From Yersinia intermedia (GTDB taxonomy: Bacteria; Pseudomonadota; Gammaproteobacteria; Enterobacterales; Enterobacteriaceae): a stretch of 64,000 nucleotides of DNA. The stretch is taken from assembly GCF_900635455.1 (NCBI RefSeq), contig NZ_LR134116.1:1364001-1428000 (forward strand), read 5' to 3'. The notes below the pieces were generated by a model. That model saw only the letters and a program-made list of their open reading frames with translations, did no database searches and was not told the origin of the DNA. Every line of letters starts with the position of its first letter. The first letter of the stretch is position 1. Shown here piece by piece: positions 51,921-63,976 of the stretch. Position numbers and translations under genes: made by a program.

Positions 51921-53198
51921 ATGCAAAAAATAACACATCAACAATTACTCGATTGGTTGAAAAAGGAAGTGAAACTTTCATTAGGTTGTACTGAACCTAT
52001 TGCTATTGCGTATGCTGCCGCAGTGGCTGCTAAATATCTCAACGCACCGATATTAAAAATAACGGGGAATATATCGGAGAATCTGTATAAAAATGCGATG
52101 GGCGTCACTATTCCGGGAACAAGCTATTGCGGAGTCACTCTTGCAGCGGCAATAGGGGCTATTGGTGGTAACGCGGATGCCGATTTAGAGGTATTAAAAG
52201 GTATTACTGCGACACAAATTACCGAAGCCTATATATTCAATCAATCAGGTAACGTGTGTCTAAACGCAGTAGATGCTACGGACTTTATTTTTATCGATAT
52301 TACGCTATATAGTCTTAGTGATCAGTGCCGGGTTGTGATTCAAGGCAGCCATACTAATGTCACTGAAGTTTATATTAATAATATAAAGCAAATATTAGTC
52401 CGAGACTTAATTACCACCAATGACAGTGGTGTACTACCCGAATTTTCCCTTAACGATGCATTTAAATTTGTAACCGATGTCGCCGCTAAAGACATCATGT
52501 TTATGCTGAAAAGTGCTGAGATTAATACCGCGCTTTCTGACGAGGGGCAAAGGAAGAACTATGGTTTGAACGTGAGTGGCGCGTTGTCGCAAGCCAGAAA
52601 AAATGGCTTTATTAGCACTGACTTACTGAGTCAAATGTTGATCAACACCACTGCGGCATCAGATGCCCGTATGGGCGGCGCACCCTTACCCGCGATGTCA
52701 AATTATGGCTCTGGTAATCAGGGGATTACCGTGACAATGCCGGTAGTGACACTTGCCCGACATCTTAATACCAATGATGAAACACTGGCCCGGGCATTAG
52801 CGTTGGCCCATCTAGCCGCAATCTCAATTCATATGCGTTATACCCGATTGTCTGCATTGTGTGCGGCGTCAACGGCAGCAATGGGGGCGGCGGCAGGTAT
52901 GAGTTGGTTATTGACCCAAGATTTTCAAACTATCTCCTACGCGGTCAGTAATATGATCAGTGATATTAGTGGCATTATTTGCGATGGTGCATCAAATAGT
53001 TGTGCCATGAAAGTGTCTACCGCTACCGCCTGTGCATTTAAGTCGGTGTTGATGGCGCAACAAAATAGTGTTGCAGGGGAGCGCGATGGCATTGTTTCCT
53101 GCGATGTTGAAGGTTCTATCAATAATTTATGTAAATTAGTGTTATCGCCAATGAGGCAAACAGATAAAGAAATTATCAGTATAATGACACGTAAATAA
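51921..53198 (+). CDS. L-cysteine desulfidase family protein (CyuA/YhaM, UPF0597)
   Basis: A 425-residue cytoplasmic [4Fe-4S] enzyme family that splits L-cysteine into pyruvate, ammonia and sulfide. The family signature EVKLSLGCTEP gives Cys23; the other cluster ligands are likely Cys314 (SALCAAS), Cys354 and Cys361 (IICDGASNSCAMK). The start is ATG 51921; no strong ribosome site is seen. It is the first gene of a three-gene operon with a cystathionine gamma-lyase-like enzyme and an NhaC-type transporter. In E. coli the partner gene is the permease cyuP, not these. Confidence 0.87.
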   Translation: MQKITHQQLLDWLKKEVKLSLGCTEPIAIAYAAAVAAKYLNAPILKITGNISENLYKNAMGVTIPGTSYCGVTLAAAIGAIGGNADADLEVLKGITATQITEAYIFNQSGNVCLNAVDATDFIFIDITLYSLSDQCRVVIQGSHTNVTEVYINNIKQILVRDLITTNDSGVLPEFSLNDAFKFVTDVAAKDIMFMLKSAEINTALSDEGQRKNYGLNVSGALSQARKNGFISTDLLSQMLINTTAASDARMGGAPLPAMSNYGSGNQGITVTMPVVTLARHLNTNDETLARALALAHLAAISIHMRYTRLSALCAASTAAMGAAAGMSWLLTQDFQTISYAVSNMISDISGIICDGASNSCAMKVSTATACAFKSVLMAQQNSVAGERDGIVSCDVEGSINNLCKLVLSPMRQTDKEIISIMTRK

Positions 53199-53226
53199 AT
53201 ATTACGGTTTAACCGCGTGGCCTAAC

Positions 53227-53244
53227 ATCATTATTAATAATGAT
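53227..53244. repeat. Perfect 18-bp palindrome between desulfidase and lyase genes
   Basis: ATCATTATT followed by AATAATGAT, a loop-less dyad in the 81-bp gap. It could bind a dimeric regulator or form a weak stem. No T-run. Confidence 0.45.
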
Positions 53245-53279
53245 CGGCGGGCTATCGTTAAAATTTAAAGGGACAAATA

Positions 53280-54440
53280 ATGAGCAAGTCAAAATCGATC
53301 GCGACTCTGGTTATCCATGCCGGAGATCAAGTTGACCGAGGCAATAATGCTATTTTTCCACCGATTACTACCGCCAGTTCCTTCATTCAGCCAAATTTAG
53401 GCGAAGAAGGGGAGTTTTGTTATTCCCGTTGCAGTAACCCGACAAGATATGCATATGAAACCGCCTTGGCTGAGTTGGAAGGTGGTATCTATGCTACGGC
53501 AACCGCTTCCGGTATGGCAGCAACTGCACTTATATTGGAGTTGCTACCTAAGGATTCCCATGTATTAGTAATGAAAGGGGTCTATGGCGGTACTTATCGG
53601 TTGTTTGAACGTCTGCGTAAACAAACTTCAGGTACGACATTCAGTTATGTCGATCTTAATGATTTGGCGTCAGTAGAGCACCATATTCAAGAGAATACAG
53701 GTTTAATCTGGATCGAAACGCCCACTAACCCACTGTTGGAATTAGTTGATATTGAAGCAGTATGCCAGGTTGCCAAAAGCAGGGGCATAATGAGCTGCGT
53801 AGATAATACCTTTGCCAGTGCCTGGAACCAAAGGCCACTCACCTTAGGTGCTGATATCGTTATGCTCTCTACCAGTAAATATATTGGTGGGCATTCAGAT
53901 TTAATTGGCGGTGCAGTTATTACCAATGTACAGGATATTGCAGATCAATTGGATTTCTGTAAAACCACCGTTGGGGCTATTGCCTCGCCGTTTGATGCCT
54001 ATTTGGCATTACGCGGTATGAAAACACTCGATGTCCGTATGGAACGTCAATGCAGTAACGCTTTAAAAATTGCTCAGTTTTTAGAGCAACATCCTAAGGT
54101 GCTGGATGCGCATTACCCAGGTCTGGAATCTCATCCTCAATATCAATTATGTAAAAAACAGATGCGTTCTGGCGGAGCGGTAGTCAGTATCCGGTTAAAA
54201 GGCGATATAACAGCGGTGAAAACCTTTATTGCCAAATTAAGTTATTTTGTTTTAGCCGAATCACTGGGGGGCGTTGAAAGTATGGTTAACCATTCTGCTT
54301 CAATGTCGCATGGCTCAATGTCTCAAGAAGAGAGGGAAAATATAGGCATATACGATACAACACTACGGCTCTCAATCGGTATCGAAGATATTAATGATTT
54401 AATAGCAGACGCAGAGCAAGCCCTTTCCTTTATACAATAA
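53280..54440 (+). CDS. Cystathionine/homocysteine gamma-lyase-like PLP enzyme
   Basis: A 386-residue trans-sulfuration family enzyme. The PLP lysine is Lys200 in LSTSKYIGGHSD. Other family motifs are YSRCSNPTRYAYETALAELE, ATASGMAATA, GVYGGTYRLFE, ETPTNPLLELVDI and the C-terminal LRLSIGIEDINDLI. The Cys that marks classical methionine gamma-lyases in the position of GVYGG-T is replaced by Gly, so a cystathionine or homocysteine gamma-lyase (MccB-like) is more likely than a methionine lyase. It could make cysteine that the desulfidase then breaks down. ATG behind AAAGGGAC. Confidence 0.85.
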   Translation: MSKSKSIATLVIHAGDQVDRGNNAIFPPITTASSFIQPNLGEEGEFCYSRCSNPTRYAYETALAELEGGIYATATASGMAATALILELLPKDSHVLVMKGVYGGTYRLFERLRKQTSGTTFSYVDLNDLASVEHHIQENTGLIWIETPTNPLLELVDIEAVCQVAKSRGIMSCVDNTFASAWNQRPLTLGADIVMLSTSKYIGGHSDLIGGAVITNVQDIADQLDFCKTTVGAIASPFDAYLALRGMKTLDVRMERQCSNALKIAQFLEQHPKVLDAHYPGLESHPQYQLCKKQMRSGGAVVSIRLKGDITAVKTFIAKLSYFVLAESLGGVESMVNHSASMSHGSMSQEERENIGIYDTTLRLSIGIEDINDLIADAEQALSFIQ

Positions 54441-54456
54441 TTAATAGGGTAGTCAT

Positions 54457-55866
54457 ATGCATGATTATGGCGTGTGGACAATTATAACTCCACTGGTAAC
54501 TATTTGTTTGGCAATTTTTACTCGGCAGGTAATATTATCGTTATTAATGGGGATAGTTGTTGGATTTACGGTTATTAATGATCACAATCTACTTCAGGGG
54601 GTCAGTGGCACTTTAAATGGAATTATTGATACGTTCTCTTCTCCTGGGAATACTCGTACCGTTATTTTTATGGTGATGATTGGCGGGATCATGCGCTTAA
54701 TTGTCGTGACCGGGGGCGTCCGAAGTTTAGTTCGCGCCTTAACAGAAAAAACCCAGTTTGTTACCAATAAAAAAGCAGTGCAGTTGTTGGCGATGGTGAT
54801 TACGTCAATTATTTTTATTGAAAGTTCGATCAACCAGCTTATTGCCGGCGCATCGACCAAAGATCTGGCAAAAAGATACGGTCTATCACCAGAGAAAATG
54901 TCTTATATTGTCCAAACCTCGTGCGTATCAGTCTGTTCTTCAGCAATGATTAATGGTTGGGGGGCGGCAATGATGGGGGTTATCGGTGTCCAGATCGCCA
55001 AAGGGTACATCGATGGACAGCCTTTTGAGATTCTGGCCAGATCGATGGTATGGAATCTGATGGCATGGTTCTCGTTGGCGTCAGTGCTGTTCTATATTTT
55101 CTCTGGGGCATCTTGGGGGCCGATGAGAAAAGCTGAGGTGAATTTCACCAGCAAGCAGGATCTGCACGTTGAGAAAGAACCCGATGAAGTCATTGATCAT
55201 CCGGCGTGTAATTCATTGCTTAACTTCCTCATCCCTATCTTATCGACAGTTATTGCGGTTCCGGTTGCCCTTTATGTTACAGGGGACGGTGATTTCACTA
55301 AAGGCAGCGGCTCTATGTCGGTATATAGCGCCGTGATGTTTGGGACAACAGTTTCTTTTGTTTGGTTCTGTGGGCGGCGGATCCTGAATATAGAATCCTT
55401 CTTTAAAGAGTTGTATATCGGTTACGCCAGCATGGTGAAAATCAGCTCAATTATGGTATTGGCATTTTTGATGGGGAATGTCTCTGCTGATCTGAATACC
55501 GGGCAATATATTGCCACTATAACGTCCGGTGTTATTTCTCCTGGATTCTCAATTGGCTTTATTTTTATTATCAGTGCCATTATGTCACTAGCAACGGGGA
55601 CGTCATGGGGCACATTTGCCATTATGATCCCCATTGGTGTTCAGCTTGGGGTCTCTCTGGGGATGCCAGTGGAATATATGATTGGTGCGGCCATTGCGGG
55701 TTCTATTTTTGGCGACATGACATCCCCTATCTCTGGTGATGCTATCGTGGCCTCTATGGCAACGGATTGCGACCATATTGAGCATATTCGAACACAAATG
55801 CCTTATGCTATCGCCACAGCAAGTATTGTTTTGGCAATCTATCTCTATCTCGGGTTTACGGTATAA
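54457..55866 (+). CDS. NhaC-family transporter of the sulfur operon
   Basis: A 469-residue inner-membrane protein with about eleven hydrophobic segments and NhaC signatures (FIESSINQLIAGASTKDL, ATGTSWGTFAIMIPIGVQL, GSIFGDMTSPISGDAIVASMA). NhaC proteins are Na+/H+ antiporters, but several relatives exchange organic compounds. Since it lies 16 bp after the lyase gene, uptake or exchange of a sulfur amino acid is plausible (inference). It shares only family-level similarity with the NhaC at 57613. Confidence 0.83.
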   Translation: MHDYGVWTIITPLVTICLAIFTRQVILSLLMGIVVGFTVINDHNLLQGVSGTLNGIIDTFSSPGNTRTVIFMVMIGGIMRLIVVTGGVRSLVRALTEKTQFVTNKKAVQLLAMVITSIIFIESSINQLIAGASTKDLAKRYGLSPEKMSYIVQTSCVSVCSSAMINGWGAAMMGVIGVQIAKGYIDGQPFEILARSMVWNLMAWFSLASVLFYIFSGASWGPMRKAEVNFTSKQDLHVEKEPDEVIDHPACNSLLNFLIPILSTVIAVPVALYVTGDGDFTKGSGSMSVYSAVMFGTTVSFVWFCGRRILNIESFFKELYIGYASMVKISSIMVLAFLMGNVSADLNTGQYIATITSGVISPGFSIGFIFIISAIMSLATGTSWGTFAIMIPIGVQLGVSLGMPVEYMIGAAIAGSIFGDMTSPISGDAIVASMATDCDHIEHIRTQMPYAIATASIVLAIYLYLGFTV

Positions 55867-55919
55867 CCTGATGGCTTTCTACCTATCTGTTAGATAGAAG
55901 GTTCTACGGATACCCCTAC

Positions 55920-55957
55920 AAATAATGCCATTATAAATATTTATAATGGCATTATTT
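55920..55957. terminator. 38-bp perfect palindrome at the end of the sulfur operon
   Basis: The left arm AATGCCATTATAAAT is mirrored exactly (ATTTATAATGGCATT), and the symmetry continues for 19 bases on each side with no mismatch. It ends in TTTT and starts after AAA. It lies 54 bp after the NhaC stop and probably acts as the terminator. No gene is visible in 55958-56237. Confidence 0.65.
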
Positions 55958-56237
55958 TCTGCTTTAAATTCCAGCTATTTTTTCGCTGGGAATGCTTGTT
56001 TAACCAATCCACTGTTTTTATTTCTCCAGTACTTATCTGCTTGTTTACTCTGCTTATGTCAGGTTAAGTAAAGTCCAACAATTAATCTGACCGAGTAATT
56101 ATCGACTCCTACAAAATAACTGACAGCGTTTGGAAAGATATATCTTATATAAAATAAGTGTTGATTTTATGTTTCAAAGTGTTTGACTATTGTCATGTGA
56201 ATTAAGCATTCTGTAAATTAAGCAAAAGGGAATAATC

Positions 56238-56792
56238 ATGCTTTGGGAAAATACCAAGGAGCAGTTCGGGCGTATAACTATTGGTATCCACTGGTTAGTG
56301 GCATTTACAGTATATGCATTGTTTGCTCTGGGTTTATGGATGGTAACCTTAGGCTACTACGATGGTTGGTATCATCAGGCACCTGAAATACATAAAAGCA
56401 TCGGATGCATACTGTTTGCAGTGATGTTATTTCGGGTGATTTGGCGCTTTATTTCGCCGCCACCAAAACCATTATCGAGTTATAGCCGTTTCACTCGGCT
56501 CAGTGCGATATTGGTACATTTGATATTATATCTAGTGTTATTTTGTATTATGTTCAGCGGTTATTTAATCTCAACGGCCGATGGGCAACCTATCAATGTA
56601 TTTGGTTGGTTCACTGTCCCTGCAACACTGACTAACCTACCTGATCAGGCAGATACTGCCGGAACTGTGCACCTCTATTTGGCTTGGGCAGTCGTCGTGC
56701 TTTCACTCTTGCATGGACTGGCCGCAATTAAACACCATTTCATTGATGGTGATGTAACCCTTAAGCGGATGCTGGGACGTAGCACCGATTAA
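56238..56792 (+). CDS. yceJ: Cytochrome b561 YceJ
   Basis: A 184-residue inner-membrane cytochrome b561 with four membrane helices and haem-ligand candidates H18 ([11 protein letters not shown]), H52 (APEIHKSIG) and those in [22 protein letters not shown]. It is longer than the CybB-like protein at 22992 and pairs with yceI, as in E. coli yceJI. RBS AAAGGGAATAATC. Electron donor and acceptor are unknown. Confidence 0.9.
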   Translation: MLWENTKEQFGRITIGIHWLVAFTVYALFALGLWMVTLGYYDGWYHQAPEIHKSIGCILFAVMLFRVIWRFISPPPKPLSSYSRFTRLSAILVHLILYLVLFCIMFSGYLISTADGQPINVFGWFTVPATLTNLPDQADTAGTVHLYLAWAVVVLSLLHGLAAIKHHFIDGDVTLKRMLGRSTD

Positions 56793-56817
56793 CCAACTGT
56801 ATTATGGAGAATTAAAT

Positions 56818-57396
56818 ATGTTTAATAAGACCCTGTTGGGCCTGGCTGTAGGGGCACTGATGTTTACTGCAGGCAGTGCTGTAGCCGCCGAATATAAAAT
56901 CGATAAAGAAGGGCAACATGCCTTTATCGAATTCAGAATTAAACATTTAGGATATAGCTGGTTATACGGCAGTTTTAATGATTTTGACGGTTCTTTCACT
57001 TTTGATGAGAAAAATCCGGCCGCTGATAAAGTCAATGTGGTGATCAATACCAATAGTGTTGATACCAACCATGCCGAGCGTGATAAACATCTGCGTAGTA
57101 AAGAGTTCCTGAATGTCAGTAAATACCCACAGGCGACGTTTGAGTCGACCGACGTTAAGAAAAATGCAGAGGGTTATTCCGTCGTGGGTAATCTGACATT
57201 AAACGGTGTCACTAAGCCGGTGACACTGGAAAGCAAGTTGACGGGGCAAGGTAATGATCCTTGGGGCGGTTATCGTGCTGGTTTTGAAGCCAATGGCACG
57301 ATCAAACTGAAAGATTTTAATATCACCACTGACTTGGGTCCGGCTTCACAAGAAGTCGAGCTGATTTTGTCAGTCGAAGGTGTTCGCGCTAAATAG
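56818..57396 (+). CDS. yceI: YceI-family periplasmic lipid/isoprenoid-binding protein
   Basis: A 192-residue periplasmic protein (E. coli 191) with a signal peptide ending AVAA (residue 23) and the mature start [15 protein letters not shown]. It is a lipocalin-like barrel that binds an isoprenoid quinone in relatives. Motifs are [49 protein letters not shown] and [12 protein letters not shown]. It starts 25 bp after yceJ, in the same operon. Confidence 0.95.
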   Translation: MFNKTLLGLAVGALMFTAGSAVAAEYKIDKEGQHAFIEFRIKHLGYSWLYGSFNDFDGSFTFDEKNPAADKVNVVINTNSVDTNHAERDKHLRSKEFLNVSKYPQATFESTDVKKNAEGYSVVGNLTLNGVTKPVTLESKLTGQGNDPWGGYRAGFEANGTIKLKDFNITTDLGPASQEVELILSVEGVRAK

Positions 57397-57429
57397 TTTG
57401 GGTGACACGAATACCGCAGTTGCTTGACC

Positions 57430-57457
57430 TAAAGGAGCCTTGTGCTCCTTTTCTTTG
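57430..57457 (+). terminator. Terminator of yceJI
   Basis: AAAGGAGC-CTTGT-GCTCCTTT followed by TCTTT, 34 bp after the yceI stop. Confidence 0.85.
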
Positions 57458-57612
57458 GTCGGTACCCAGCGTGGGTGCTTGAGTTAAAAGTTAAACTAAT
57501 TAATCGGATATCCTTCCAATAGCTATACTTAAAAAATCGGACCATAGCGTGCAACCATCATTAAAAGATTAATTTGACTCACTAATCGTATTTAATTGTT
57601 CGTGGGGTATAT

Positions 57613-59127
57613 ATGGCCAATGTTCCCAAAAAAACGCGCACTATCAAACCACCCTCTTATTTAGATGCCATTACGCCGATGCTGTCGTTGGTGATACTCG
57701 TCGGTGCATCTGTCGCGCTGTTTGGGCTTCAGGCCGTCAATGGCCCCTTACAGGTTGCCCTTATCCTTTGCACCATGATTACTTCGGTAATCATCATGAA
57801 AAATGGTCATTCGTGGGAGGATATTGCCCAGTCGACGCGTAAGGGGATATCGACGGTGGTCGGTGCGATATTTATCCTGCTTGCTGTTGGTGCATTAATT
57901 GGTACCTGGAACATGTCGGGGACAATCCCGACCTTGGTTTATTACGGCATTATTCTGATTACCCCGAATTGGTTTTTCCCCATTACTTTTCTTGTTTGCG
58001 TCGGGGTTTCTATGAGCATTGGCAGTTCATGGACAACCGCGGGGACTATTGGCGTCGGGTTAGTCGGGCTGTCAAATATGATTGGTGTCTCACCAGAGAT
58101 AACCGCAGGTGCGGTGATTTCGGGTGCCTATGTGGGGGACAAAATCTCGCCATTATCAGAAAGTACTGTGTTGGCCGCACAGTTGAATGGTGTTGAGCTG
58201 TATCGCCATATACAGGCACAACTTTGGACCACTATTCCTGCCGCATTGATTGCTTTGGTGGCCTTCATCATATTAGGTATCAATCAACAAGCCAGCTTTG
58301 ATGCCACAATTACGCACGCCGAATTAGCCCGATTTGATGAGTTATTCAACATTACACCTTGGAATTTACTGCCACTGATATTCTTGCTTGGATTATCCGT
58401 CGGTAAAGTCCCGGCACCTTTGGCCATTATTAGCGCTGCGTTGCTTGCTGGTGTGATGGCGGCATTTATTCAGCCGCAGGCCATTGCGCGCTTTATTGCT
58501 GAGCCTGATACCGCGTTACCCATTGCCGCTGTGAAGGGCGTCTGGCTGGCGATGGCTAATGGTTTTCAGGAGAACTCTGGTATTCCACAGATGGATGCAT
58601 TGTTGTCGCGCGGGGGAATGGACAGCATGCTGTTAACTATTTGGTTAATCATCGGTGCGGTGACGTTCGGTATTATGGTGGATGACTTTGGGCTGCTTAA
58701 TAAGCTGGTAACCCCTATTTTGTTGCGAGCCAAAACCGTTGGGCAACTTTTTGCTTCTGCGGTTGCTACGGCCATTGGGCTGAATATCGTCGCGGGTGAT
58801 CAATATATTGCTTTATTGCTACCCACACGGTTATTCCACGGTGAATTTGCCAAACGCGGGTTAGCGCCAGAGAATCTTTCTCGCTTGGTGGGGGATGCCG
58901 GTATCGTCACGTCTCCGTTGATTCCCTGGAATTCTTGCGGCGCCTATATGGCGGCTGTATTAGGCGTATCCACCATGGGCTACCTGCCATTTGCGGTATT
59001 TAATATTGCTGCGCCGATAGTCACGTTAATACTGGGTGTTACCGGCTATAAGGTTCGCCGAATTGTGGTTGAGAGAGCTTCATCTGTGCCACCAATACCC
59101 AGTGATCGCCGGGGCGATGGGCTATAA
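57613..59127 (+). CDS. nhaC: Na+/H+ antiporter NhaC-family protein
   Basis: A 504-residue inner-membrane antiporter with about twelve hydrophobic segments. It has the NhaC features SMSIGSSWTTAGTIGVGLVG, SGAYVGDKISPLSESTVLAAQ, and NIVAGDQYIALLLPTRLF, with SPLIPWNSCGAYMAAVLGV near the end. It is typical in length and more like true NhaC than the sulfur-operon member. ATG behind GTGGGGTATAT. It is a single gene convergent with the LacI gene. Confidence 0.87.
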   Translation: MANVPKKTRTIKPPSYLDAITPMLSLVILVGASVALFGLQAVNGPLQVALILCTMITSVIIMKNGHSWEDIAQSTRKGISTVVGAIFILLAVGALIGTWNMSGTIPTLVYYGIILITPNWFFPITFLVCVGVSMSIGSSWTTAGTIGVGLVGLSNMIGVSPEITAGAVISGAYVGDKISPLSESTVLAAQLNGVELYRHIQAQLWTTIPAALIALVAFIILGINQQASFDATITHAELARFDELFNITPWNLLPLIFLLGLSVGKVPAPLAIISAALLAGVMAAFIQPQAIARFIAEPDTALPIAAVKGVWLAMANGFQENSGIPQMDALLSRGGMDSMLLTIWLIIGAVTFGIMVDDFGLLNKLVTPILLRAKTVGQLFASAVATAIGLNIVAGDQYIALLLPTRLFHGEFAKRGLAPENLSRLVGDAGIVTSPLIPWNSCGAYMAAVLGVSTMGYLPFAVFNIAAPIVTLILGVTGYKVRRIVVERASSVPPIPSDRRGDGL

Positions 59128-59157
59128 ACACAAGCTAGCCCTTGCTATACCCAATAC

Positions 59158-59184
59158 GCGCCCAGTGAACTGGGCGCTTTATTG
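59158..59184. terminator. Bidirectional terminator between nhaC and ascG
   Basis: GCGCCCAGT-GA-ACTGGGCGC then TTTATT. It overlaps the last codons of the convergent lacI-type gene. Confidence 0.8.
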
Positions 59185-60216
59185 ATGGTTGAGCGCTGAT
59201 TGGCCTAAATAGGGCCCGTCACCGACTGAGTCCCTGACAATCAGTTCGGACTGAAATATATTTTCAGTTGATAAATACCCCCCGTCTAACATTGAAATTA
59301 GCCGGTTAATGACATCATTTATCATACCGCTGACCGGGTCTTTAATACTGGATAACGATGGGCTTAAAAAAGGCGCAATGGGAATATTGTCGAACCCAAT
59401 AAGAGATACGGCTTCAGGTATGTTGATCCCCATCTCATTTAATCTTTTCATGGCACCAATGGCCATATCATCATTGCTGGCGATAATGGCACTAAATGGT
59501 TGTTGGCTGGCTAATAACGATTCGACTGCAGTTGCACCACTGAGCGGGGTCCATTTCCCTTGAATAATCAGGCTATCCCGCAGCGGAAGCGAACATGCTC
59601 TTAATGCTTCTTTGTATCCAGAAAGGCGCTCAATCGCTGTCGGTGAATCCAGTGAGCCGGTGATAAATGCAATATCCTGATGGCCTCGTTCAATAAGATA
59701 TTTTGTTGCATTATAACTGGACCCTTTATGATCGCAGAAAATACAGTGGCTGTGGTTTTTTCTTAATTTTCTGTTGACCACCATAATAGGCTGCTTATAT
59801 TTATCAATAATAACATCCATATCATCCACAGTTAAAAACCGGGGGTAAATTATTATTGCATCGCAACGTAAATCGAGCAGGAATTGGATTGCTTCTTGTT
59901 CTTCTTCCGCGCTGTGTTTCCCGTCAACCAGCACCAATTGACGGCCATTATTCTCTAATTTTTTTGCCGCTTGAGACAGTATTTCATTAAAGTAGTTACC
60001 ATTATAAAGAGTATTGGTCACCACTAAACCAATGCATTGTGATTTATTGGTCGCCAGATTTCTGGCCAGTAAGTTTGGCCGATATCCGCTCTCTTCAATC
60101 GCTTTATATACCTGCGCTTTAGTCACTTCACTGACATAGCCTTTGCCTGACAGAACACGCGAAACAGTGGCTTTCGAGACACCTGCTTTTTTTGCCACTT
60201 CTTGCATTGTAGACAT
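59179..60216 (-). CDS. ascG: LacI-family repressor AscG-like
   Basis: A 345-residue repressor with an N-terminal helix-turn-helix (residues 4-25, MQEVAKKAGVSKATVSRVL), hinge helix (YRPNLLARNLATNKS) and a periplasmic-binding-protein-like sensing domain. It is divergent from ascF-ascB, as ascG is in E. coli, and an AACCGGTT-type operator lies in the 463-bp interval. It likely represses ascFB in the absence of a beta-glucoside. ATG 60216. Confidence 0.88.
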   Translation of the reverse strand: MSTMQEVAKKAGVSKATVSRVLSGKGYVSEVTKAQVYKAIEESGYRPNLLARNLATNKSQCIGLVVTNTLYNGNYFNEILSQAAKKLENNGRQLVLVDGKHSAEEEQEAIQFLLDLRCDAIIIYPRFLTVDDMDVIIDKYKQPIMVVNRKLRKNHSHCIFCDHKGSSYNATKYLIERGHQDIAFITGSLDSPTAIERLSGYKEALRACSLPLRDSLIIQGKWTPLSGATAVESLLASQQPFSAIIASNDDMAIGAMKRLNEMGINIPEAVSLIGFDNIPIAPFLSPSLSSIKDPVSGMINDVINRLISMLDGGYLSTENIFQSELIVRDSVGDGPYLGQSALNHQ

Positions 60217-60325
60217 AGGTCTTTCCTACCCGTTGAAAATTATTGTCATTCTATACCTTTCATCCTTGAAACTGCACGGCTGTTAGCAATATTCACTGAC
60301 CCTCTGAGCGGGTATACAGGCTGTT

Positions 60326-60348
60326 CCCATTGGGTTCTGGTCAATGGG
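60326..60348. other. Small inverted repeat in the ascG-ascF interval
   Basis: CCCATTG pairs with CAATGGG around a 9-nt loop. Role unknown. The interval also shows an ERIC-like left arm (TATACCTTTCATCCTTGAAA) at about 60252 that does not continue into a full repeat. Confidence 0.35.
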
Positions 60349-60421
60349 CCATAGACTGGTGGCTGACTGCAATACTCAGTTCTTTAGGCCTACAGCTACT
60401 GTCTTACACAATCGTCCCGGA

Positions 60422-60462
60422 TTAATGCCGATCTTTATCACATAATGAAAATTTAATGCCGA
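60422..60462. promoter_or_regulatory. 10-bp direct repeats upstream of ascF
   Basis: TTAATGCCGA occurs at 60422-60431 and 60453-60462, 31 bp apart (about three helical turns). Between them lies a CRP-like half-site (TGTGATAAAGATCGG on the minus strand). The pattern suggests a regulator bound on one DNA face, but none is identified. Confidence 0.4.
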
Positions 60463-60500
60463 CATCTATTGAATTGTAATTGGTAATTTAAGATTCTCGT

Positions 60501-60516
60501 GTGGAACCGGTTACCT
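60501..60516. promoter_or_regulatory. LacI-type operator for AscG
   Basis: GTGGAACCGGTTACCT has a perfect 8-bp core palindrome AACCGGTT with partial flanking symmetry, typical of LacI/GalR-family sites. It lies between the divergent ascG and ascF genes, about 165 bp before ascF. Confidence 0.65.
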
Positions 60517-60679
60517 AATTGCCTGATAATAACTAAAAGCAAGGGTATACCGGCAGGTGATATTTAAATAACTATATGAATATAATAGCTAATTACCACT
60601 TATACCGGTGAGGGCAGTCCCCTTAGACCGCAAATGGTTTGCTTAGCTCGGCGTGCGTCATTACGGGGAGTTGCTACTC

Positions 60680-63573
<2,894 letters not shown>

Positions 63574-63583
63574 GTCATCTACC

Positions 63584-63609
63584 GGGATATCGTCTATAGC
63601 CGATATCCC
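63584..63609. terminator. Perfect hairpin after ascB
   Basis: GGGATATCG-TCTATAGC-CGATATCCC, 9-bp stem, between the convergent ascB and DUF3861 genes. No T-run. Confidence 0.55.
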
Positions 63610-63658
63610 CAGTGGATAAATATAGTCGGGAGCGGGTCCATTTTCTCCTTATGATGTA

Positions 63659-63976
63659 TTACTCGGCGCTATCATTACGATCGTGCGGGCCTTTCTTCAG
63701 ATGAATCATGAAATCGGTAAATGCGGTGCGCAGCGGTGCAAACAGCGGGTGTTTACGGTTTTCCAGCATTGTTTCTGAAAACAGTTTCAGCCCGAGGGCA
63801 AATGCTGCGGTTTTCTCTTTGCCGAAGTCTATATCTTCCCGCGCTTGTAACCGTTCGATGATGCCGAGGATCTCGTCGTGATTCTCGGCTTCGAACGTTA
63901 GCGGGGCTTTATCAATAGCGTCACCTTTGCGGTCGGTTAGCGGCTCAATGGTGATGCGATAACGATATCCCGGCAT
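63659..63976 (-). CDS. DUF3861 family protein
   Basis: A 105-residue cytoplasmic protein with the DUF3861 pattern: YRYRITIEPLTDRKGDAI, FEAENHDEILGIIERLQ, ALGLKLFSETMLENRKHPLFAPL, and FMIHLKKG. Function unknown. ATG at 63976 behind AGGAGAAAAGCTG. It lies at the window's end; upstream neighbours are not visible. Confidence 0.82.
   Translation of the reverse strand: MPGYRYRITIEPLTDRKGDAIDKAPLTFEAENHDEILGIIERLQAREDIDFGKEKTAAFALGLKLFSETMLENRKHPLFAPLRTAFTDFMIHLKKGPHDRNDSAE

Noticed and set aside
53280..54440. Methionine gamma-lyase as the name for this PLP enzyme
   Set aside because: The active-site cysteine region typical of that enzyme reads GVYGGTYRLFE here, which fits cystathionine/homocysteine gamma-lyases better.
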